Shown here: positions 48,398 through 59,839 of the stretch, piece by piece
How the letters are laid out: each line of letters begins with the position of its first letter
How positions within the stretch are numbered: the first letter of the stretch is position 1
Assembly (NCBI RefSeq): GCF_028554725.1
Contig: NC_071668.1
Coordinates: 29,862,501-29,926,500, forward strand
DNA length: 64,000 bases
Direction: 5' to 3'
Origin: Zeugodacus cucurbitae
Lineage: Eukaryota > Arthropoda > Insecta > Diptera > Tephritidae
Program-made: the position numbers and the translations under genes
The notes under the pieces: generated by a model
Told to the model about the DNA's origin: nothing
What the model saw: only the letters and a program-made list of their open reading frames with translations
The model's database searches: none

Positions 48398-48540
48398 AAC
48401 ATCGTGCGATTTATTAAAATGCCACGAATAAGATGGCTAGATCATTTTAATACATGACCCAAAAATAAGCTAATGAACACGAAAGCATTCACCGGCAAAG
48501 CAAGATGAAGGCCCAGGTTCAAGATAGATTAAAATTTAAA
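48398..48540 (+). pseudogene. RTE-type C-terminal relic
   Basis: The plus-strand frame VRFIKMPRIRWLDHF, then a stop and a lysine-rich tail, parallels VQRIKRQRLRWLGHV in the copies at 15881 and 28254. It is very diverged; only about 45 codons are recognisable. Confidence 0.5.
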
Positions 48541-48573
48541 AAATGTTATCTTATTAAATAGTACAATCAGTTT

Positions 48574-49809
48574 AAACAAGTAAGGAAGGGCTAAGTTCGG
48601 GTGTAACCGAACATTTTATACTCTCGCAATTTATTTATTTAACTTTGTTTATATTATATAATACACAATTTGACCCACATATTCATCATATATATTGTAT
48701 AAAGTCCATTGAAAGTTGGAAACCCTAATATTAGGTTAGAAGCACCGAGGTCCTCATGTTCGATACATGGGGCCTTGAAAACCCATGGTCCGATTTCGGC
48801 GATTTTTAGAATGGGGCTTCCACACTATAAAGGTAGTATTTGTGCATGATGTAATTTTTTTGGAAAAGTGGGCGTGACGCCGCCCCCAAATAGGGTTTTT
48901 GTATATAACTCGCAAACCAATAAAGCAATATAAACCAAACTTTCTGCAGTCGTTTCTTTTAGCCATTTCCTTATACAGTCCAAAAATGAAAGAAATCAGA
49001 TAATAACCACGCCCACCTCCCATACAAAGGTTCGGTTGAAAATTACTAAAAGTGGGTTAACTCACTAACGAAAAACGTCAGAAACACCAAATTTTACATG
49101 AGAAATTGCAGAAGGAAGCTGCACTGAGATTTTTTTACAAAATGGAAAAAGGCCGTGGCGTCGCCCACTTATGGGTCAAAAACCATATCTCAAGAACTAT
49201 TCGACCGATTTCAATGAAATTCGGTATATAACACTTTCGTTCACCATCAGATTCGTTCACTTTATAATGTATTCATAAGGAATCAATGAAGCTAGCGGAA
49301 TAAAACTTTACACAAATACTGTATTTGAGCTGTGACATCACTTGTGGAAAAATTGTCAAAATCGGACCATGACTTTTCATCTGATATCGAACATGAAGAA
49401 CTCAGTGTCTAAGGTTAATTTTTCACCGAAAATATAGGTAAATCCTCCAGATATTTTAATGTAATTCATTCCCTCCGAATTTTTTTCTTATAACAGTTTC
49501 TCTCTGTACCTGAAATGGTAAAAATCGGGTCATAACTTCCCCCAGATCCCATATACCTAATTATAAGTAATATTAAATTAAGTGAGCGTATAGTCTTCGA
49601 TACATTGTATCTAGGTGGGGAAAACGAGTGAAATCGGTTTAGGAATTACCTCAGCCCCCATATACTATTTATGATGATTTTCGTTATTCTATTGAACTTT
49701 ATACCAAATATATGGGTCGACTTGTGTTATCTTTATAAAATTACATCAATAAATTGCGAGAGTATAAAATGTTCGGTTACACTCGAGCTTAGCCCTTCCT
49801 TACTTGTTT
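48574..49809 (-). mobile_element. Family Y element with both inverted termini, 1236 bp
   Basis: The left end (AAACAAGTAAGGAAGGG...) and the complement of the right end match over about 60 bp with two differences, including GTGTAACCGAACATTT and TATACTCTCGCAATTT. It is the only copy here with both ends. The interior is the reverse complement of 16336-17500 and has no transposase, so it is a non-autonomous TIR element. It appears inserted in a family X copy (flanks 48545-48573 and 49810 on). Confidence 0.8.
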
Positions 49810-50080
49810 TTATTACAACTATTTTTTCAAGCCAATATATGGCGACAACTTTACAAAAAATTTTTTCATTCGTTCATTAGCTAGATTTATCTATGTATTA
49901 TCGAAATATATTTGGTTTATTGGTTATGGATAAATGCAACAATGAGTTATCATGTTCACGGCAAGAGCTTTTTTGGAGACGTCATGGGAGATGAGGTACC
50001 AACGGCTCAGTTTTCGGAATTTTTAAATAAAAATTTCACAAAATACTCTTCAGATATTTAAATGTATATTTGATAATATT
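49810..50080 (+). repeat. Family X fragment
   Basis: Matches 17770-17880 (TTATTACAACTATT) and 10850-10930 (CATGGGAGA...GCTCAGTTTTCG). It is the right flank of the Y insertion. Confidence 0.6.
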
Positions 50081-50294
50081 ATGTTAAAATGTTGAAATGA
50101 AATACAGTTGTGACACTATTCATGTAAATGAGCGATTTGATTACACATGTATTATGTTATTTTGTTTATTGCATATATTATTATTTGGCTCTTGTCGTCT
50201 GTATTCCATGCTTTTGTTCCATGATTTATGCAATCAATAAGTGTAATATCATATTTTTGTTCGCCTCCATATGATACAGGGACTCTTTTAAAAT

Positions 50295-50397
50295 TCTGCC
50301 TGGAGAAAGTCCAGGAGGACTTCTGGAGAAAGACAGTAAAAGACAGAGTACCTTGGAGGCGTATTGTTCAACAGGCCAAACCTTACAAAGAGCTGTA
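50295..50397 (+). pseudogene. RTE-type C-terminal tail relic
   Basis: The frame EDFWRKTVKDR.PWRRIV followed by QQAKPYKEL and a stop matches the conserved end of RTE-type ORFs (compare NWRQTARRRDAWRAVL at 16240). Only the last 30-35 codons are recognisable. Confidence 0.5.
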
Positions 50398-50480
50398 GAG
50401 CCAAATGATGAGATGACTAATAATAACTTAGAAATTAATATTGGCTTTGTAAAACCCTTAGATTCCCTTTAAACGTTATA

Positions 50481-50912
50481 CAGTCGGGCCTCGATTATTC
50501 GTGATCCGGTGAACCGGTAACCCTGATTAACCGTGAATCATCAGCAGAGCGCGGAAGACCACGAAATTGTATTAGTTGGATTGAAAAGCACCACATATGT
50601 AAACAAGCACAGAAGCAAATTACACGACTTTTTTTAAGAAATTGTATTCTTTTTTTTTGCTTAATGTCATCATGATGTCATGTTTTCAGTAAAAAACTTA
50701 ATGTATACATACTTATTTAATTTAAAAATGTCTATAAACTTCTTGAATTATTTTTTTTAATGTAAATATGAATGTACACCAATGTTCACTTGTTAAATAA
50801 TAAACAAATTAAAAAGAAAACTATAATCGAAATTGTTATTTAATTAACCGTGAAAGTCAATTATCCGTAATGCTTCTGGCCCCGACCATCACGGATAATC
50901 GAGGCCCGACTG
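50481..50912. mobile_element. 432-bp pogo/Tigger-like MITE
   Basis: The left end CAGTCGGGCCTCGATTATTC and the complement of the right end, CAGTCGGGCCTCGATTATCC, are near-perfect inverted repeats flanked by TA (50479-50480 and 50913-50914). A CAGT...CTCGATTA end is typical of pogo/Tigger-type Tc1/mariner elements. No transposase frame. Confidence 0.85.
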
Positions 50913-50919
50913 TATAATA

Positions 50920-52780
50920 TAATATGAGGTAATTTAGTTTCTATGAGAGGCCATATTGTGTTTGTAAACTAATATTCAAAAAACTCAAAAAACAAATAGT
51001 TCGTAAGATTCTTGAGATATAGCATTTTGGCAAGTTTCGTATGTGGTTTGAAGAACTAAATCTCGGAAAAATGTACTAATTTGATGAAAACGAAATTAGT
51101 TTCTCGTCAAGAAAAAGTTAGGATGACAAAATTGCATTAAAAATAGAAGCAATTAAGAGGCAATCGCTAAGAGCCCTCTTTTGAAGTAAAGGACAAGCAT
51201 TTCTGCAAAAGTGACATCGAAAAGTGGAAATATAATATCGCATGGAACTATAATTCAGTAAAGTATGTATATGAATTAACAAAATCGCTGTAATACTCAA
51301 ATTTCTAAATATTAGATATGAACATTGCTCCCCCATTTGTCCCATTTATTGTATTTAAAATTTGTTACTGCTTCCGTGTCTTACCGCATTGCCCACAATT
51401 ACAGAGCATTATCTTAACCAGTTACTCAGTTCAATGCTGATGTTATTATTGGCAATATTTCTCTTTACTGTTTCTTTGTTTTTACTGTCTTGATTGTTGT
51501 TGTCACTTATGTTGTATTGAGCTATTTTCGTCTATTTGTGCAATGTCCGTTGTCTACCTTTTCGAATTTCGTTCGTACGGTTTATTTCCATTACGAAACA
51601 TACATTTCATTTATTTCTCGCTGCTGTCGTCTTTTGCCCACACACGCATTCTCGTGCATATGTACTTAGCACGCTACAGTTGTTGTTGCAGCAAATTTTC
51701 TTTTTTGTAGTTGGACTTTTTTAGAGTTCATTCACCCACCGATTCGGACGATGTAACAATGCAGTAATAATCTGGCAAACGCCAACGGACGGTTTGTGTT
51801 GTTGTTTTCACCCAATTTCTCGAGCTTGTAGTCAGTCGCCTGCGCAGTCCGGCATGTTGCAAGTACATTTGTGCGGCAATTCTTTTTAGATTTTTTTTTT
51901 ACTTTTTGCTTTATATTACAGTTTGTTTTACTTTAGCTTTGCTTTCTTTGCCACTTAATTGGCGCATAATCAGCAACAATAACAACAACTCGCACACACA
52001 TCTTTTCCTGCTGCATGCGCTCTTGGCAACATGTTGCTGGCTTCATGTTCAGCAACATTCCTCTGTGGTCTTTTGTTCTCATTTTCCCCGTGTTTGTCAG
52101 CTGTGCGAATTTTCTTCTTTCCTTTGCTTACACTCACATGTGTTTTCTTCAACTTCGCGTTTACGAGGCTGAGGCTGCACGTGCTGTAGATGTGTTTTAT
52201 TATTGTTTTTGCTTTTGTCTTTTATTTTTGATTTTCGATTTGCTTGCTTTTTGCATGTATTTTGCTTTTTGATTAAGTACTCCGCGCTTTGTCAACGGCG
52301 TCACAAGGTCTGCACCACTCTGCTCTTTGCTAAAATTAGCAACGGTGGCTGGTTGCCTTTGACGTCGCCAATGTTGCAAGCTGTAAAATTGCCGTCACTG
52401 CCGTTGTTGCTGATGACTATGGCTAGCTCTGTGCCCAGTTTCGTTGCCAAATTGGGTCACATATCGCGAAGTTGCTCGTGTGCAGTGGCGCATTGCATTG
52501 CACGTTCACTTCCGTATTGTTGTATTTGCTTTTTCATTTTCTGCGAAGCTTAATGGGCAGGTTACTGCAACCAAGTCACAACACATTGTTATATCGTTGA
52601 TTATATAAGAAATTAAGAAGGAATTAATTAAAGTATAAGACAATAAAATGAAATATTTCACAATAGATTACTGATGTAACTAAAGGGCAAATAATAGTCT
52701 TATCGCAGCAGAATTAAATATCCAAGCTTTGTGGAATTCAGCAAGACAAGTCGATTACATAAAAAATTTCGGGAAATGTC
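50920..52780. other. Non-coding stretch, GC-richer in 51960-52560
   Basis: The T-rich open frames on the plus strand (51906-52553) have signal-peptide-like but low-complexity composition. The opposite strand resembles an adenine-rich fly 5' UTR (CAACAA runs). No exon could be supported. Confidence 0.4.
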
Positions 52781-52784
52781 GCCC

Positions 52785-53140
52785 GAAAGAAAGGATCTGA
52801 AAGAGTCCAAAAGACGACAGTTGTCCAAGACAGGTTAATCGGACTGTCTTATCTACTCTTCAAATATTAAAAAAGGACCTTGGTAATGCGATAGGAGTGA
52901 TGGTGGATGAATCAATGATTCTCCCGAGACTCAGAGGGGCAGGATTTAAGGGCCAATGAATGAGGAAACAGCGGCATGTATGGGCGAAAGAGCATGGAAA
53001 TTGGTCTGTGGATCAGTGGCAGACCGTAATTTTCTCGGATGAATACACGTTAAATATATTTGGGCCAGATGGTATCCGCCATGTATGGGGAAAGTCAGGC
53101 GAACAACCTATAAACAACAGTACGCCAGCTAGTAACTAGG
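52785..53140 (+). pseudogene. Tc1-like transposase relic
   Basis: Readable pieces are LGNAIGVMV...LRGAGFKG (helix-turn-helix end), RKQRHVWAKEHGNWSVDQW, then VIFSDEYTLNIFGPDG and VWGKSGE, the block around the first catalytic aspartate of Tc1-type DD34E enzymes. A stop splits the frame near 52957 and the second and third catalytic residues are gone. A possible 3' end with CAGTATTG lies near 53552. Non-functional. Confidence 0.7.
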
Positions 53141-53836
53141 ATGGTTTGGGCTGTTTTTGGTATAATAGACTAAAAGGGTATAATAGATCGAAAACCTGGG
53201 GACGAGTCACACAGAAGCCAAATCAGCAAAAAGAAATGAACTCCGTACTTTTTAAGAGGTACCACCTGATGACGTAGAGGTCGGATTATCGAGGCGCAAT
53301 AAAATATCGTTTGAATATTTCCCAATAACAATCATTGAGATATGTAGTACTATTTTAATGAATTTTGTAATCAATATTTTAGAATATTCATAATTGTAAA
53401 AATAAAACAAAAAAATTTTAACACTAATATTTTTGGCTAATATTATTTATTACTTATTACAAAGTGAAACAATCTCTAAGATTTACTTTTTTCTTTGGAT
53501 GAATATTCTAGCTCATAAATAAAGTTTTCCTACCGACCGGTATTTTTTACCCAGTATTGTATGTATACATACGGATGAAGAGGAAGATGTTTCGGAACAA
53601 ATATGTTCAAAAGTTAAAGATCTAAGGAAGGTAATCCAAGAAACATGGGTAAACATTTCTTCCAAACACTACTGAATCCTTGTCACATAGAAGTGCAGCA
53701 TTGAAAGAAGACAGTTAACTAACTCCAGAACATTTCGGTCCAACAGTTATTTTTTTATATACCTAATATCTTAAAAAATAATTCAATTAAAATAATAATA
53801 AATAATTTTATCAAGAGTTAGCACAAGAGTTATGTT

Positions 53837-53971
53837 CTGTACACAAAGACGACGACACGACACGACGTAGCGCCGGCTGGCTACAAATGTCGCTCTGAAG
53901 CCCATAAGAACGTGGGTATTTTAATATTTGATAGATGTCTTTCGTAGCTTGTCGTCGTCTATGTGTTCAGC
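53837..53971. mobile_element. 135-bp fold-back sequence
   Basis: CTGTACACAAAGACGACGAC (53837-) and the complement of 53947-53971, CTGAACACATAGACGACGAC, form about 25-bp inverted repeats around a GC-rich core (GTAGCGCCGGCTGGC). A MITE is likely. No clear target duplication. Confidence 0.5.
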
Positions 53972-54748
53972 ACTTTAAGCTTTCAACTTTCACCCAACAC
54001 AATTTCAATTATTATAATATAGTTCAACTGTCATATAAGAAATAATATATTAATATTAGTACTAAGTATCTCAAAAAGTTTTTTAAATTAATTATCAAAC
54101 CCCGCCCTGAAACTACATACATTCATCAATGTTCAATCCATAGAAACCAAACTCCGAATAAGTAAGTCATTTGACCACTTTACGCTGCATATTCATACAA
54201 TTTCAATACTCTTAGTCATCTAACAAATTTTTTTCGTTAAGTTATACCCAAAATTATTTAACTCTAGAGAGGGAGAACGTTCTGGTTTCTTCAGCAACAC
54301 TCATACCACAACAGTTATTTTAATGTATTTGAGGCAAAAAGTTATGGATAACAGGCTCCTACACAACCAACATAAACCGACACAGGCGAAACTTTTTTTG
54401 GATTATGTAATCGTTGAGTATATTTTTCTGGGTTTTTTGGTGTTTTCATTCGCATTTGTTTCTCTCCACAGACAATGACTGAGTTATGAAACCGTTGGAG
54501 TAAGGAACAAAGGAGTAGGTGGTTGGAAAAAGTGCTCTGTTAGAGAAAGATATGTGTGTGCGTGCATTCGCTCGGGCCACCCTTTCTGTGTAACGATTCT
54601 CGACAGTGTGTCTGAAGTGTTTGTATTGCTGGCGCCCACTTTTCCCGCACGTACGCATATTTTAACGGTGTTCTATTTTCTGACTGTCTTTTTGACCTCT
54701 GTACAGTCGCCAGCAAATAATGTAGAATTTTCGTAAGCTCACTTCAAC

Positions 54749-54786
54749 ATGGCGTCGCCACTTCTCGGAGTTTATACACTTGGGAG
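54749..54786 (+). CDS. Possible first coding exon (12 codons)
   Basis: An ATG in a near-ideal fly start context (TCAACATGGCG) begins MASPLLGVYTLG and reaches the donor GGGAG|GTGAGA at 54787. The upstream 250 bp are GC-richer than average and may be promoter/5' UTR. Twelve codons is too short for identification. It would start a gene extending to the right. Confidence 0.25.
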
Positions 54787-54789
54787 GTG

Positions 54790-57555
54790 AGAATCCACAA
54801 ATATAGCATGAAAAAGAATAAAAAATGTGTACACATGAAGGCAGAAAAAGGAAATGGCAGGTGTACTGCATCAAAATTGGAAGCAAGACGAACAGACGAG
54901 AGACGAAAGTAGTTCGCAGTTCATAAAACACACGACACGGAGGGTAACAGTATTAATTTAAGTTTATTTATTGTTTATTTTTATATTTTTATTTTTGACT
55001 CGCTTTCTTTAATTATACTTCTTTTTTGCGACAATAATTTGCAGCACGGGATGTCAATTACAATTTAATTACGCATCCAAGTGCGCCTTCAATTCAATTA
55101 GTCTAAATAGTGGAAAAAACAAATGTCTGTGTGGTGTGATGTGTGCATTAAACCGATTTTACTATAATAAAATAGTAAAGCAGCAAAACGCCATGAGGCG
55201 TTGACCTCTCTGAACTGTGTGTAGCAGTGAAAAATTAATACTATTTTTGTTGTAGTTATTTTCGGTATTCCAAATAACACATTGTCGAAGTGGTGCGGAT
55301 TTGACATTTGATGGGAAGTAAACCCGCGCTTGTTCATATTACGCAGAACGGCAGTTGGGTAGTCTACCGTCACCATATAGGCGATAGTTATTGAAGAAAC
55401 TTCTCTATTTCAAACAAAAATTGAACTAATACAATTTACTAATAGAATTTTTTCCAAATTTACAATGTGATCCCGCAGAAAAATTCATATAGTAAAATAA
55501 GAATTTTCTCTTATATGGTAAATCGTTCTAAATCAACACTTTAATCGAGCAGAAACCGCCTAATTGATCAATTAACTCCAGTCAGATTAGAATACGGTAA
55601 TGGGAAAAATGTTTTATTTATATTTTTTGGAGGTATTATGTACCACATATCACTGGATTTTGTGGGGTTTGTTGTGGCGTAATACAAAGCATAGATGTAT
55701 ATATGTTATCAAATACTCACTGAATCGATTAATTTACCTGAAAGTAATAAAATTGGTTAGTAAATTTTTTCTATAAAAATTTCATAAAAGTACAATATTA
55801 GACTAATTAAAAATTATTATTCCAGTTAGATTAAATCATGGAAATGAACTTAATTGTGAAGACAAATATGGGCTTTATTTATTTATTTTATTAATTGAAC
55901 AATAATAGGATTTACCAGCTTTGGATAGCTATGGATTTCAACTAGATATATGAGAATAAATTAGTGTAGTTTGGTTTAACTTAAAACCATAAAAAACAGA
56001 TTAGCACTCCGAATTGGAGTTCAAACCTTACAAATCACAAAACTCTCAGTTTTCACACTCTGATCATGTCGCTTATGGAATTTGTGTACATTACAAGATG
56101 AAATTACGGCACATCTAATAAGAAATAATTCTCAAAGTAGTCAATTTGCTCAAAATGTGAATGAGCATTTCTTATCTCTGCATATAAATTGCGACATTGT
56201 ACTATGTACATACAACAAATTAATAATTTAAAACGTGTTCAATTATTAGTGGCAAATTGCTGTAGCAGAAAAAATGCAAATAATAATTGTAAGCTTATTT
56301 GCATTGTAATTTCGCCAATTAATTGGAGGCGATTAATGCAGCATTTTATTTATAGTACGTATTTCTATTTCCATATCTTTTGCTGTATTTAACGTATTTA
56401 AAATTCAATGAAAATTGTGAAAAATGTGAACTATACGTTCTCTTATATAGGGTGTTCCTTAGTGGTATAGAAATTAGATTACTCAATCCAGACCCACGAA
56501 TTTTCAAAAAATATCACAAATGCAAGATGACGACTTTGAAAGCCGGCGACTATGAATAACAGCGACTGAGAGCTCCTATTAAAAGCAAAAGCCTTTTGGC
56601 CTCATATTTACTCAAACCATAAACTAATTTTACTAATTTACAAGTTGGTGGAGAGTGAAAAGAGTTGTAGGCTTTTAATGAAATGAAAATAATAATTGTG
56701 AAACCATTTAATTAGATGAAATAGAGAAAATGGGAGACTATATAATCGAAAATATAAAGAAACAAACCAAAGGTGTATTGCAAAATAGTTCAAGTGTTAA
56801 AATTAAAAAAAAATACTAGTTAAATAAGCCAAAAAAAACATTGTAGATTGTTTACTCAATGATTGAGAACAAATTCGTCTTCGAGTGTGTGTCCCTAGGT
56901 GCTGATGAGATGAGCAAACCTCGCACACAGAATTCGTTATCAGTTGAGTTAACTTTAGAATGACAAAATAAATATCAAATAATTTATTGAAACCGCAAAT
57001 ATATCGGAATCGTCCACCCGTTAGCAGTCGGTTTATGCTATTAACACTTTTGCTATAAGTATCGGCTATAAATATAACACTTTTACCATTGACAGTCAGT
57101 TATTACTGCTACGCATCATTATTTATAACTGTCATGGCTGTCAGACAGTTTGATGACATAAATTCTTTAACGTCAACTTTTCGACTTAAGAAACTCACAA
57201 TGTACGAGGGCCAGCAGAGTTGTAGTTTTTCGGCAAGCGATTGGGTGAAACGAATATTAAGAGTAAATCATTTAATTATTGTAAATTCAACAATATTTAT
57301 CTGGATTAATTCAAATAGATAATATTCAATCAGAAATATATCCGGAAGAAAATTCCGAACTCCTATGGAGGTTTCCGGATTCTTTCGAGTTTTAAATTTG
57401 AATTCTTTAAACAGTGCTTTTCCAAAATGTAAACTCAGGATCTATTTTAAATTATAATGAGGTCCAGTAACCATATGTAATACAACATCCTGATATAGTA
57501 GCAATGCCTAGAAGATCGGCAACTATTTAATTGCTAACATATGTACCTACATTTA
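54790..57555. other. Non-coding stretch
   Basis: AT-rich. The 92-codon minus frame 55098-55376 has a plausible beginning (VDYPTAVLRN) but no splice site or family match. No gene supported. Confidence 0.4.
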
Positions 57556-57557
57556 TA

Positions 57558-58192
57558 CGAGGGCTGCTATATATATTTCTGGCCTAAGCAACACTAAGTG
57601 TTGCCAGGAGAAATCTGACATTTCCATTGGAAAGTTTGACATTTTTTAGCATAACATCACTCAACGTTTTGTCATTTAATCGTGAATTGTTTTATTTACA
57701 GGGAATTAAAAAATTTATCTCGGCCAAAAAATGGAATTAACTCGTGAACATTTTCGTGCGATCATTTTTCACAACTTTCGACGTGGATTATCGCGACAAG
57801 AGTGCATCGATGAACTAAAATCTTTGTATGGTTATGAAGCACCATTCTATAGCACTGTGAAAAACTGGTACAACGAATTCAATCGTGCCCGACGCTCGCT
57901 CAAAGACGAATTCCGTGAAGGTCGTCCAAAAACAGCCGTTGTGCCAGAAAACCAGCATACATTCGATATTGCATGAACACCTGGCCGTAAAAAAGGTTTG
58001 TTCTCGTTGGATCCCGCACAATTTGACAATCGCTCAAAAAAGGCTCAAAAAAAGTGCTTCGAAAATTGGTTTGAGCACATGCAAAAGTGTATAAATCTTG
58101 ATGGAGAATATTTTGAAAAACAATAAAACCATTTTCGTTGATAAATATTCCAATTTTCATTATTAGGCCAGAAATATATATAGCAGCCCTCG
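57558..58192 (+). mobile_element. Mariner element, internally deleted (635 bp)
   Basis: CGAGGGCTGCTATATATATT and its complement form perfect inverted repeats of about 27 bp, flanked by TA (57556-57557 and 58193-58194). It keeps both ends, the transposase start and the transposase C-terminus, while the catalytic core is deleted. Such deletion derivatives can be moved in trans. Confidence 0.85.
57731..58126 (+). pseudogene. Mariner transposase with deleted catalytic core
   Basis: The first 75 codons are a mariner N-terminal helix-turn-helix domain (LTREHFRAIIFHNF, then SRQECIDELKSLYGYEAP and TVKNWYNEF). After VVPEN the frame shifts at a deletion into SILHEHLAVKKVCSRW and IPHNLTIAQK. A second, larger deletion then joins directly to the C-terminus KCFENWFEHMQKC...GEYFEKQ, ending at TAA (58124-58126) in a third frame. 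All three catalytic aspartates are missing, so the enzyme is inactive. A truncated DNA-binding peptide could in principle still be made from 57731-57976. Confidence 0.85.
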
Positions 58193-58194
58193 TA

Positions 58195-59370
58195 TATTCA
58201 CATCCATCTCACGCAAACATTGAGAACACGAAGTAGTATCAGATCAAGTTCAATACGTCGTTAACTTGTTTATGACACTTGCGAACTGATAGCAAATTTA
58301 TTGTAGCATATTTTAATGAACAAGAAATACATTTCATCCCAACACGAGCCGACTTGGTCGACTTATGTCCATGCAACAGAGCTTTGGTTATCAGTTATCA
58401 GGCTGGCATTTTATAGAAGTAAACAAATTAAGAAGTTAAAAGTGTGCAAGTAAACATGTCATAAAATACTTATTATGTCCCACATACACTGTCATTATTT
58501 TTATGCTTTTCTGTGATTTAAATACTCGTAAATATGTGAGCAAGTGTTGTTTGCTTACTGTCGCCGCTCTTTTTCATTTCTGCCATAATTTTTCCGTGTG
58601 TTTATGACTAAGTGTACTCATTACACTAAGTGTTTGGTGAGAACATGTAGATAGGAGTACAAGCGGTACAATCTACATACAAGCTAACCGATATTGATTG
58701 TATCGCGCTACTGTTCGAAAACAAAAATGTTTCATGTTTCCCCCAGCAACTGACATACCGCAATATCTTATCGTTTGATAAAAACAATCGCTGATAACTC
58801 CAGAAGCACAAAGGGAAAATAATACAGTTTAGGCGGTGGAAAAAGAAAATTAGGACGAGTCGATAGCTTCATAAACTTGATTTAAAGGCATAATTAATTA
58901 ATATTATTTAATACAAATTGGATATTAATTGTGAAAGACAGACCACCTTCAATTCTTCAGACCAACAGACAATCCAAACATTGCCTTTGACAAGAGTACA
59001 ACAGTCTTTTTAGGAGAATATAAGGATAACGATAAAGCAGATCGTAATAAAAAATACACCCCATATTAGAAATGAAATTATTTAAACAATACAAACACTA
59101 AAAAATAAACCCAATCTCTTAATGGTATATTATTGCAATTTCGAATCTTAAGATATATTCATTTTTAATTTTCTTCGCCAATTTCTTAGTGAAAATTTCT
59201 ACGAGGTGTATAAGACACTTAAAAAAATTTTGTTTGGAGAGCTTTCTTTATCTCTTTATTTATGACTCTTTCTTTATGACTTTTCCACTTTCAGCTTGCA
59301 ACATCACTTCTAGATTTTAAATTTCCAATATTTTTCTGATGCCAATAATAAATAAGAAATACACAGTAAA
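58195..59370. other. Non-coding stretch
   Basis: AT-rich; no gene or repeat recognised. Confidence 0.5.
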
Positions 59371-59375
59371 ACGTA

Positions 59376-59700
59376 TGGAAAATTTACAAAGAGCAGCAAG
59401 TATATGCATCCGTGGAGCTCTTAGAACAACGACAAGTCAGTCACTACATACTCTACATACTGCCTACCCAACATCACAGATTTTGATAATCCGTTAGAAA
59501 TAAATCTAAATTCGTCCCTCAATATTGCTTTTCTCATTAGAGACGAGTGGGGTGATAAAAATACAGATAAGTATATTATACAGATGGATCCAAACTAGAG
59601 GAATGAGTGGAAGTTGGTGTCTTTTCATAAAATTAGACATCAAAATCGCCTTCCGACTTCCAGATCACTACAGTATTTTTCAAGCAGATATTACGATTTG
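59376..59700 (+). pseudogene. LINE relic with RNase H start
   Basis: MENLQRAASICIRGALRTTT followed by LHTLHTAYP, and about 200 bp later a degenerate YTDGSKLE...VGV.S and FRLPDHYSIFQAD. This is the linker between reverse transcriptase and RNase H and the first RNase H aspartate motif of non-LTR elements. Several stops are present. It belongs to a similar class as the relic at 42700. Confidence 0.7.
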
Positions 59701-59839
59701 ATTTCCTTGACGATATCTCCAAAATTGAATTTATAAAACTTGTTGAATTGGTTCAGAGGAGATTGTAATCCCGGTGGAGTCACAATAGGCTTCCTAAAGA
59801 CCTAAGTCCGTCGTACGACATCCACTTTACCTACCTACC

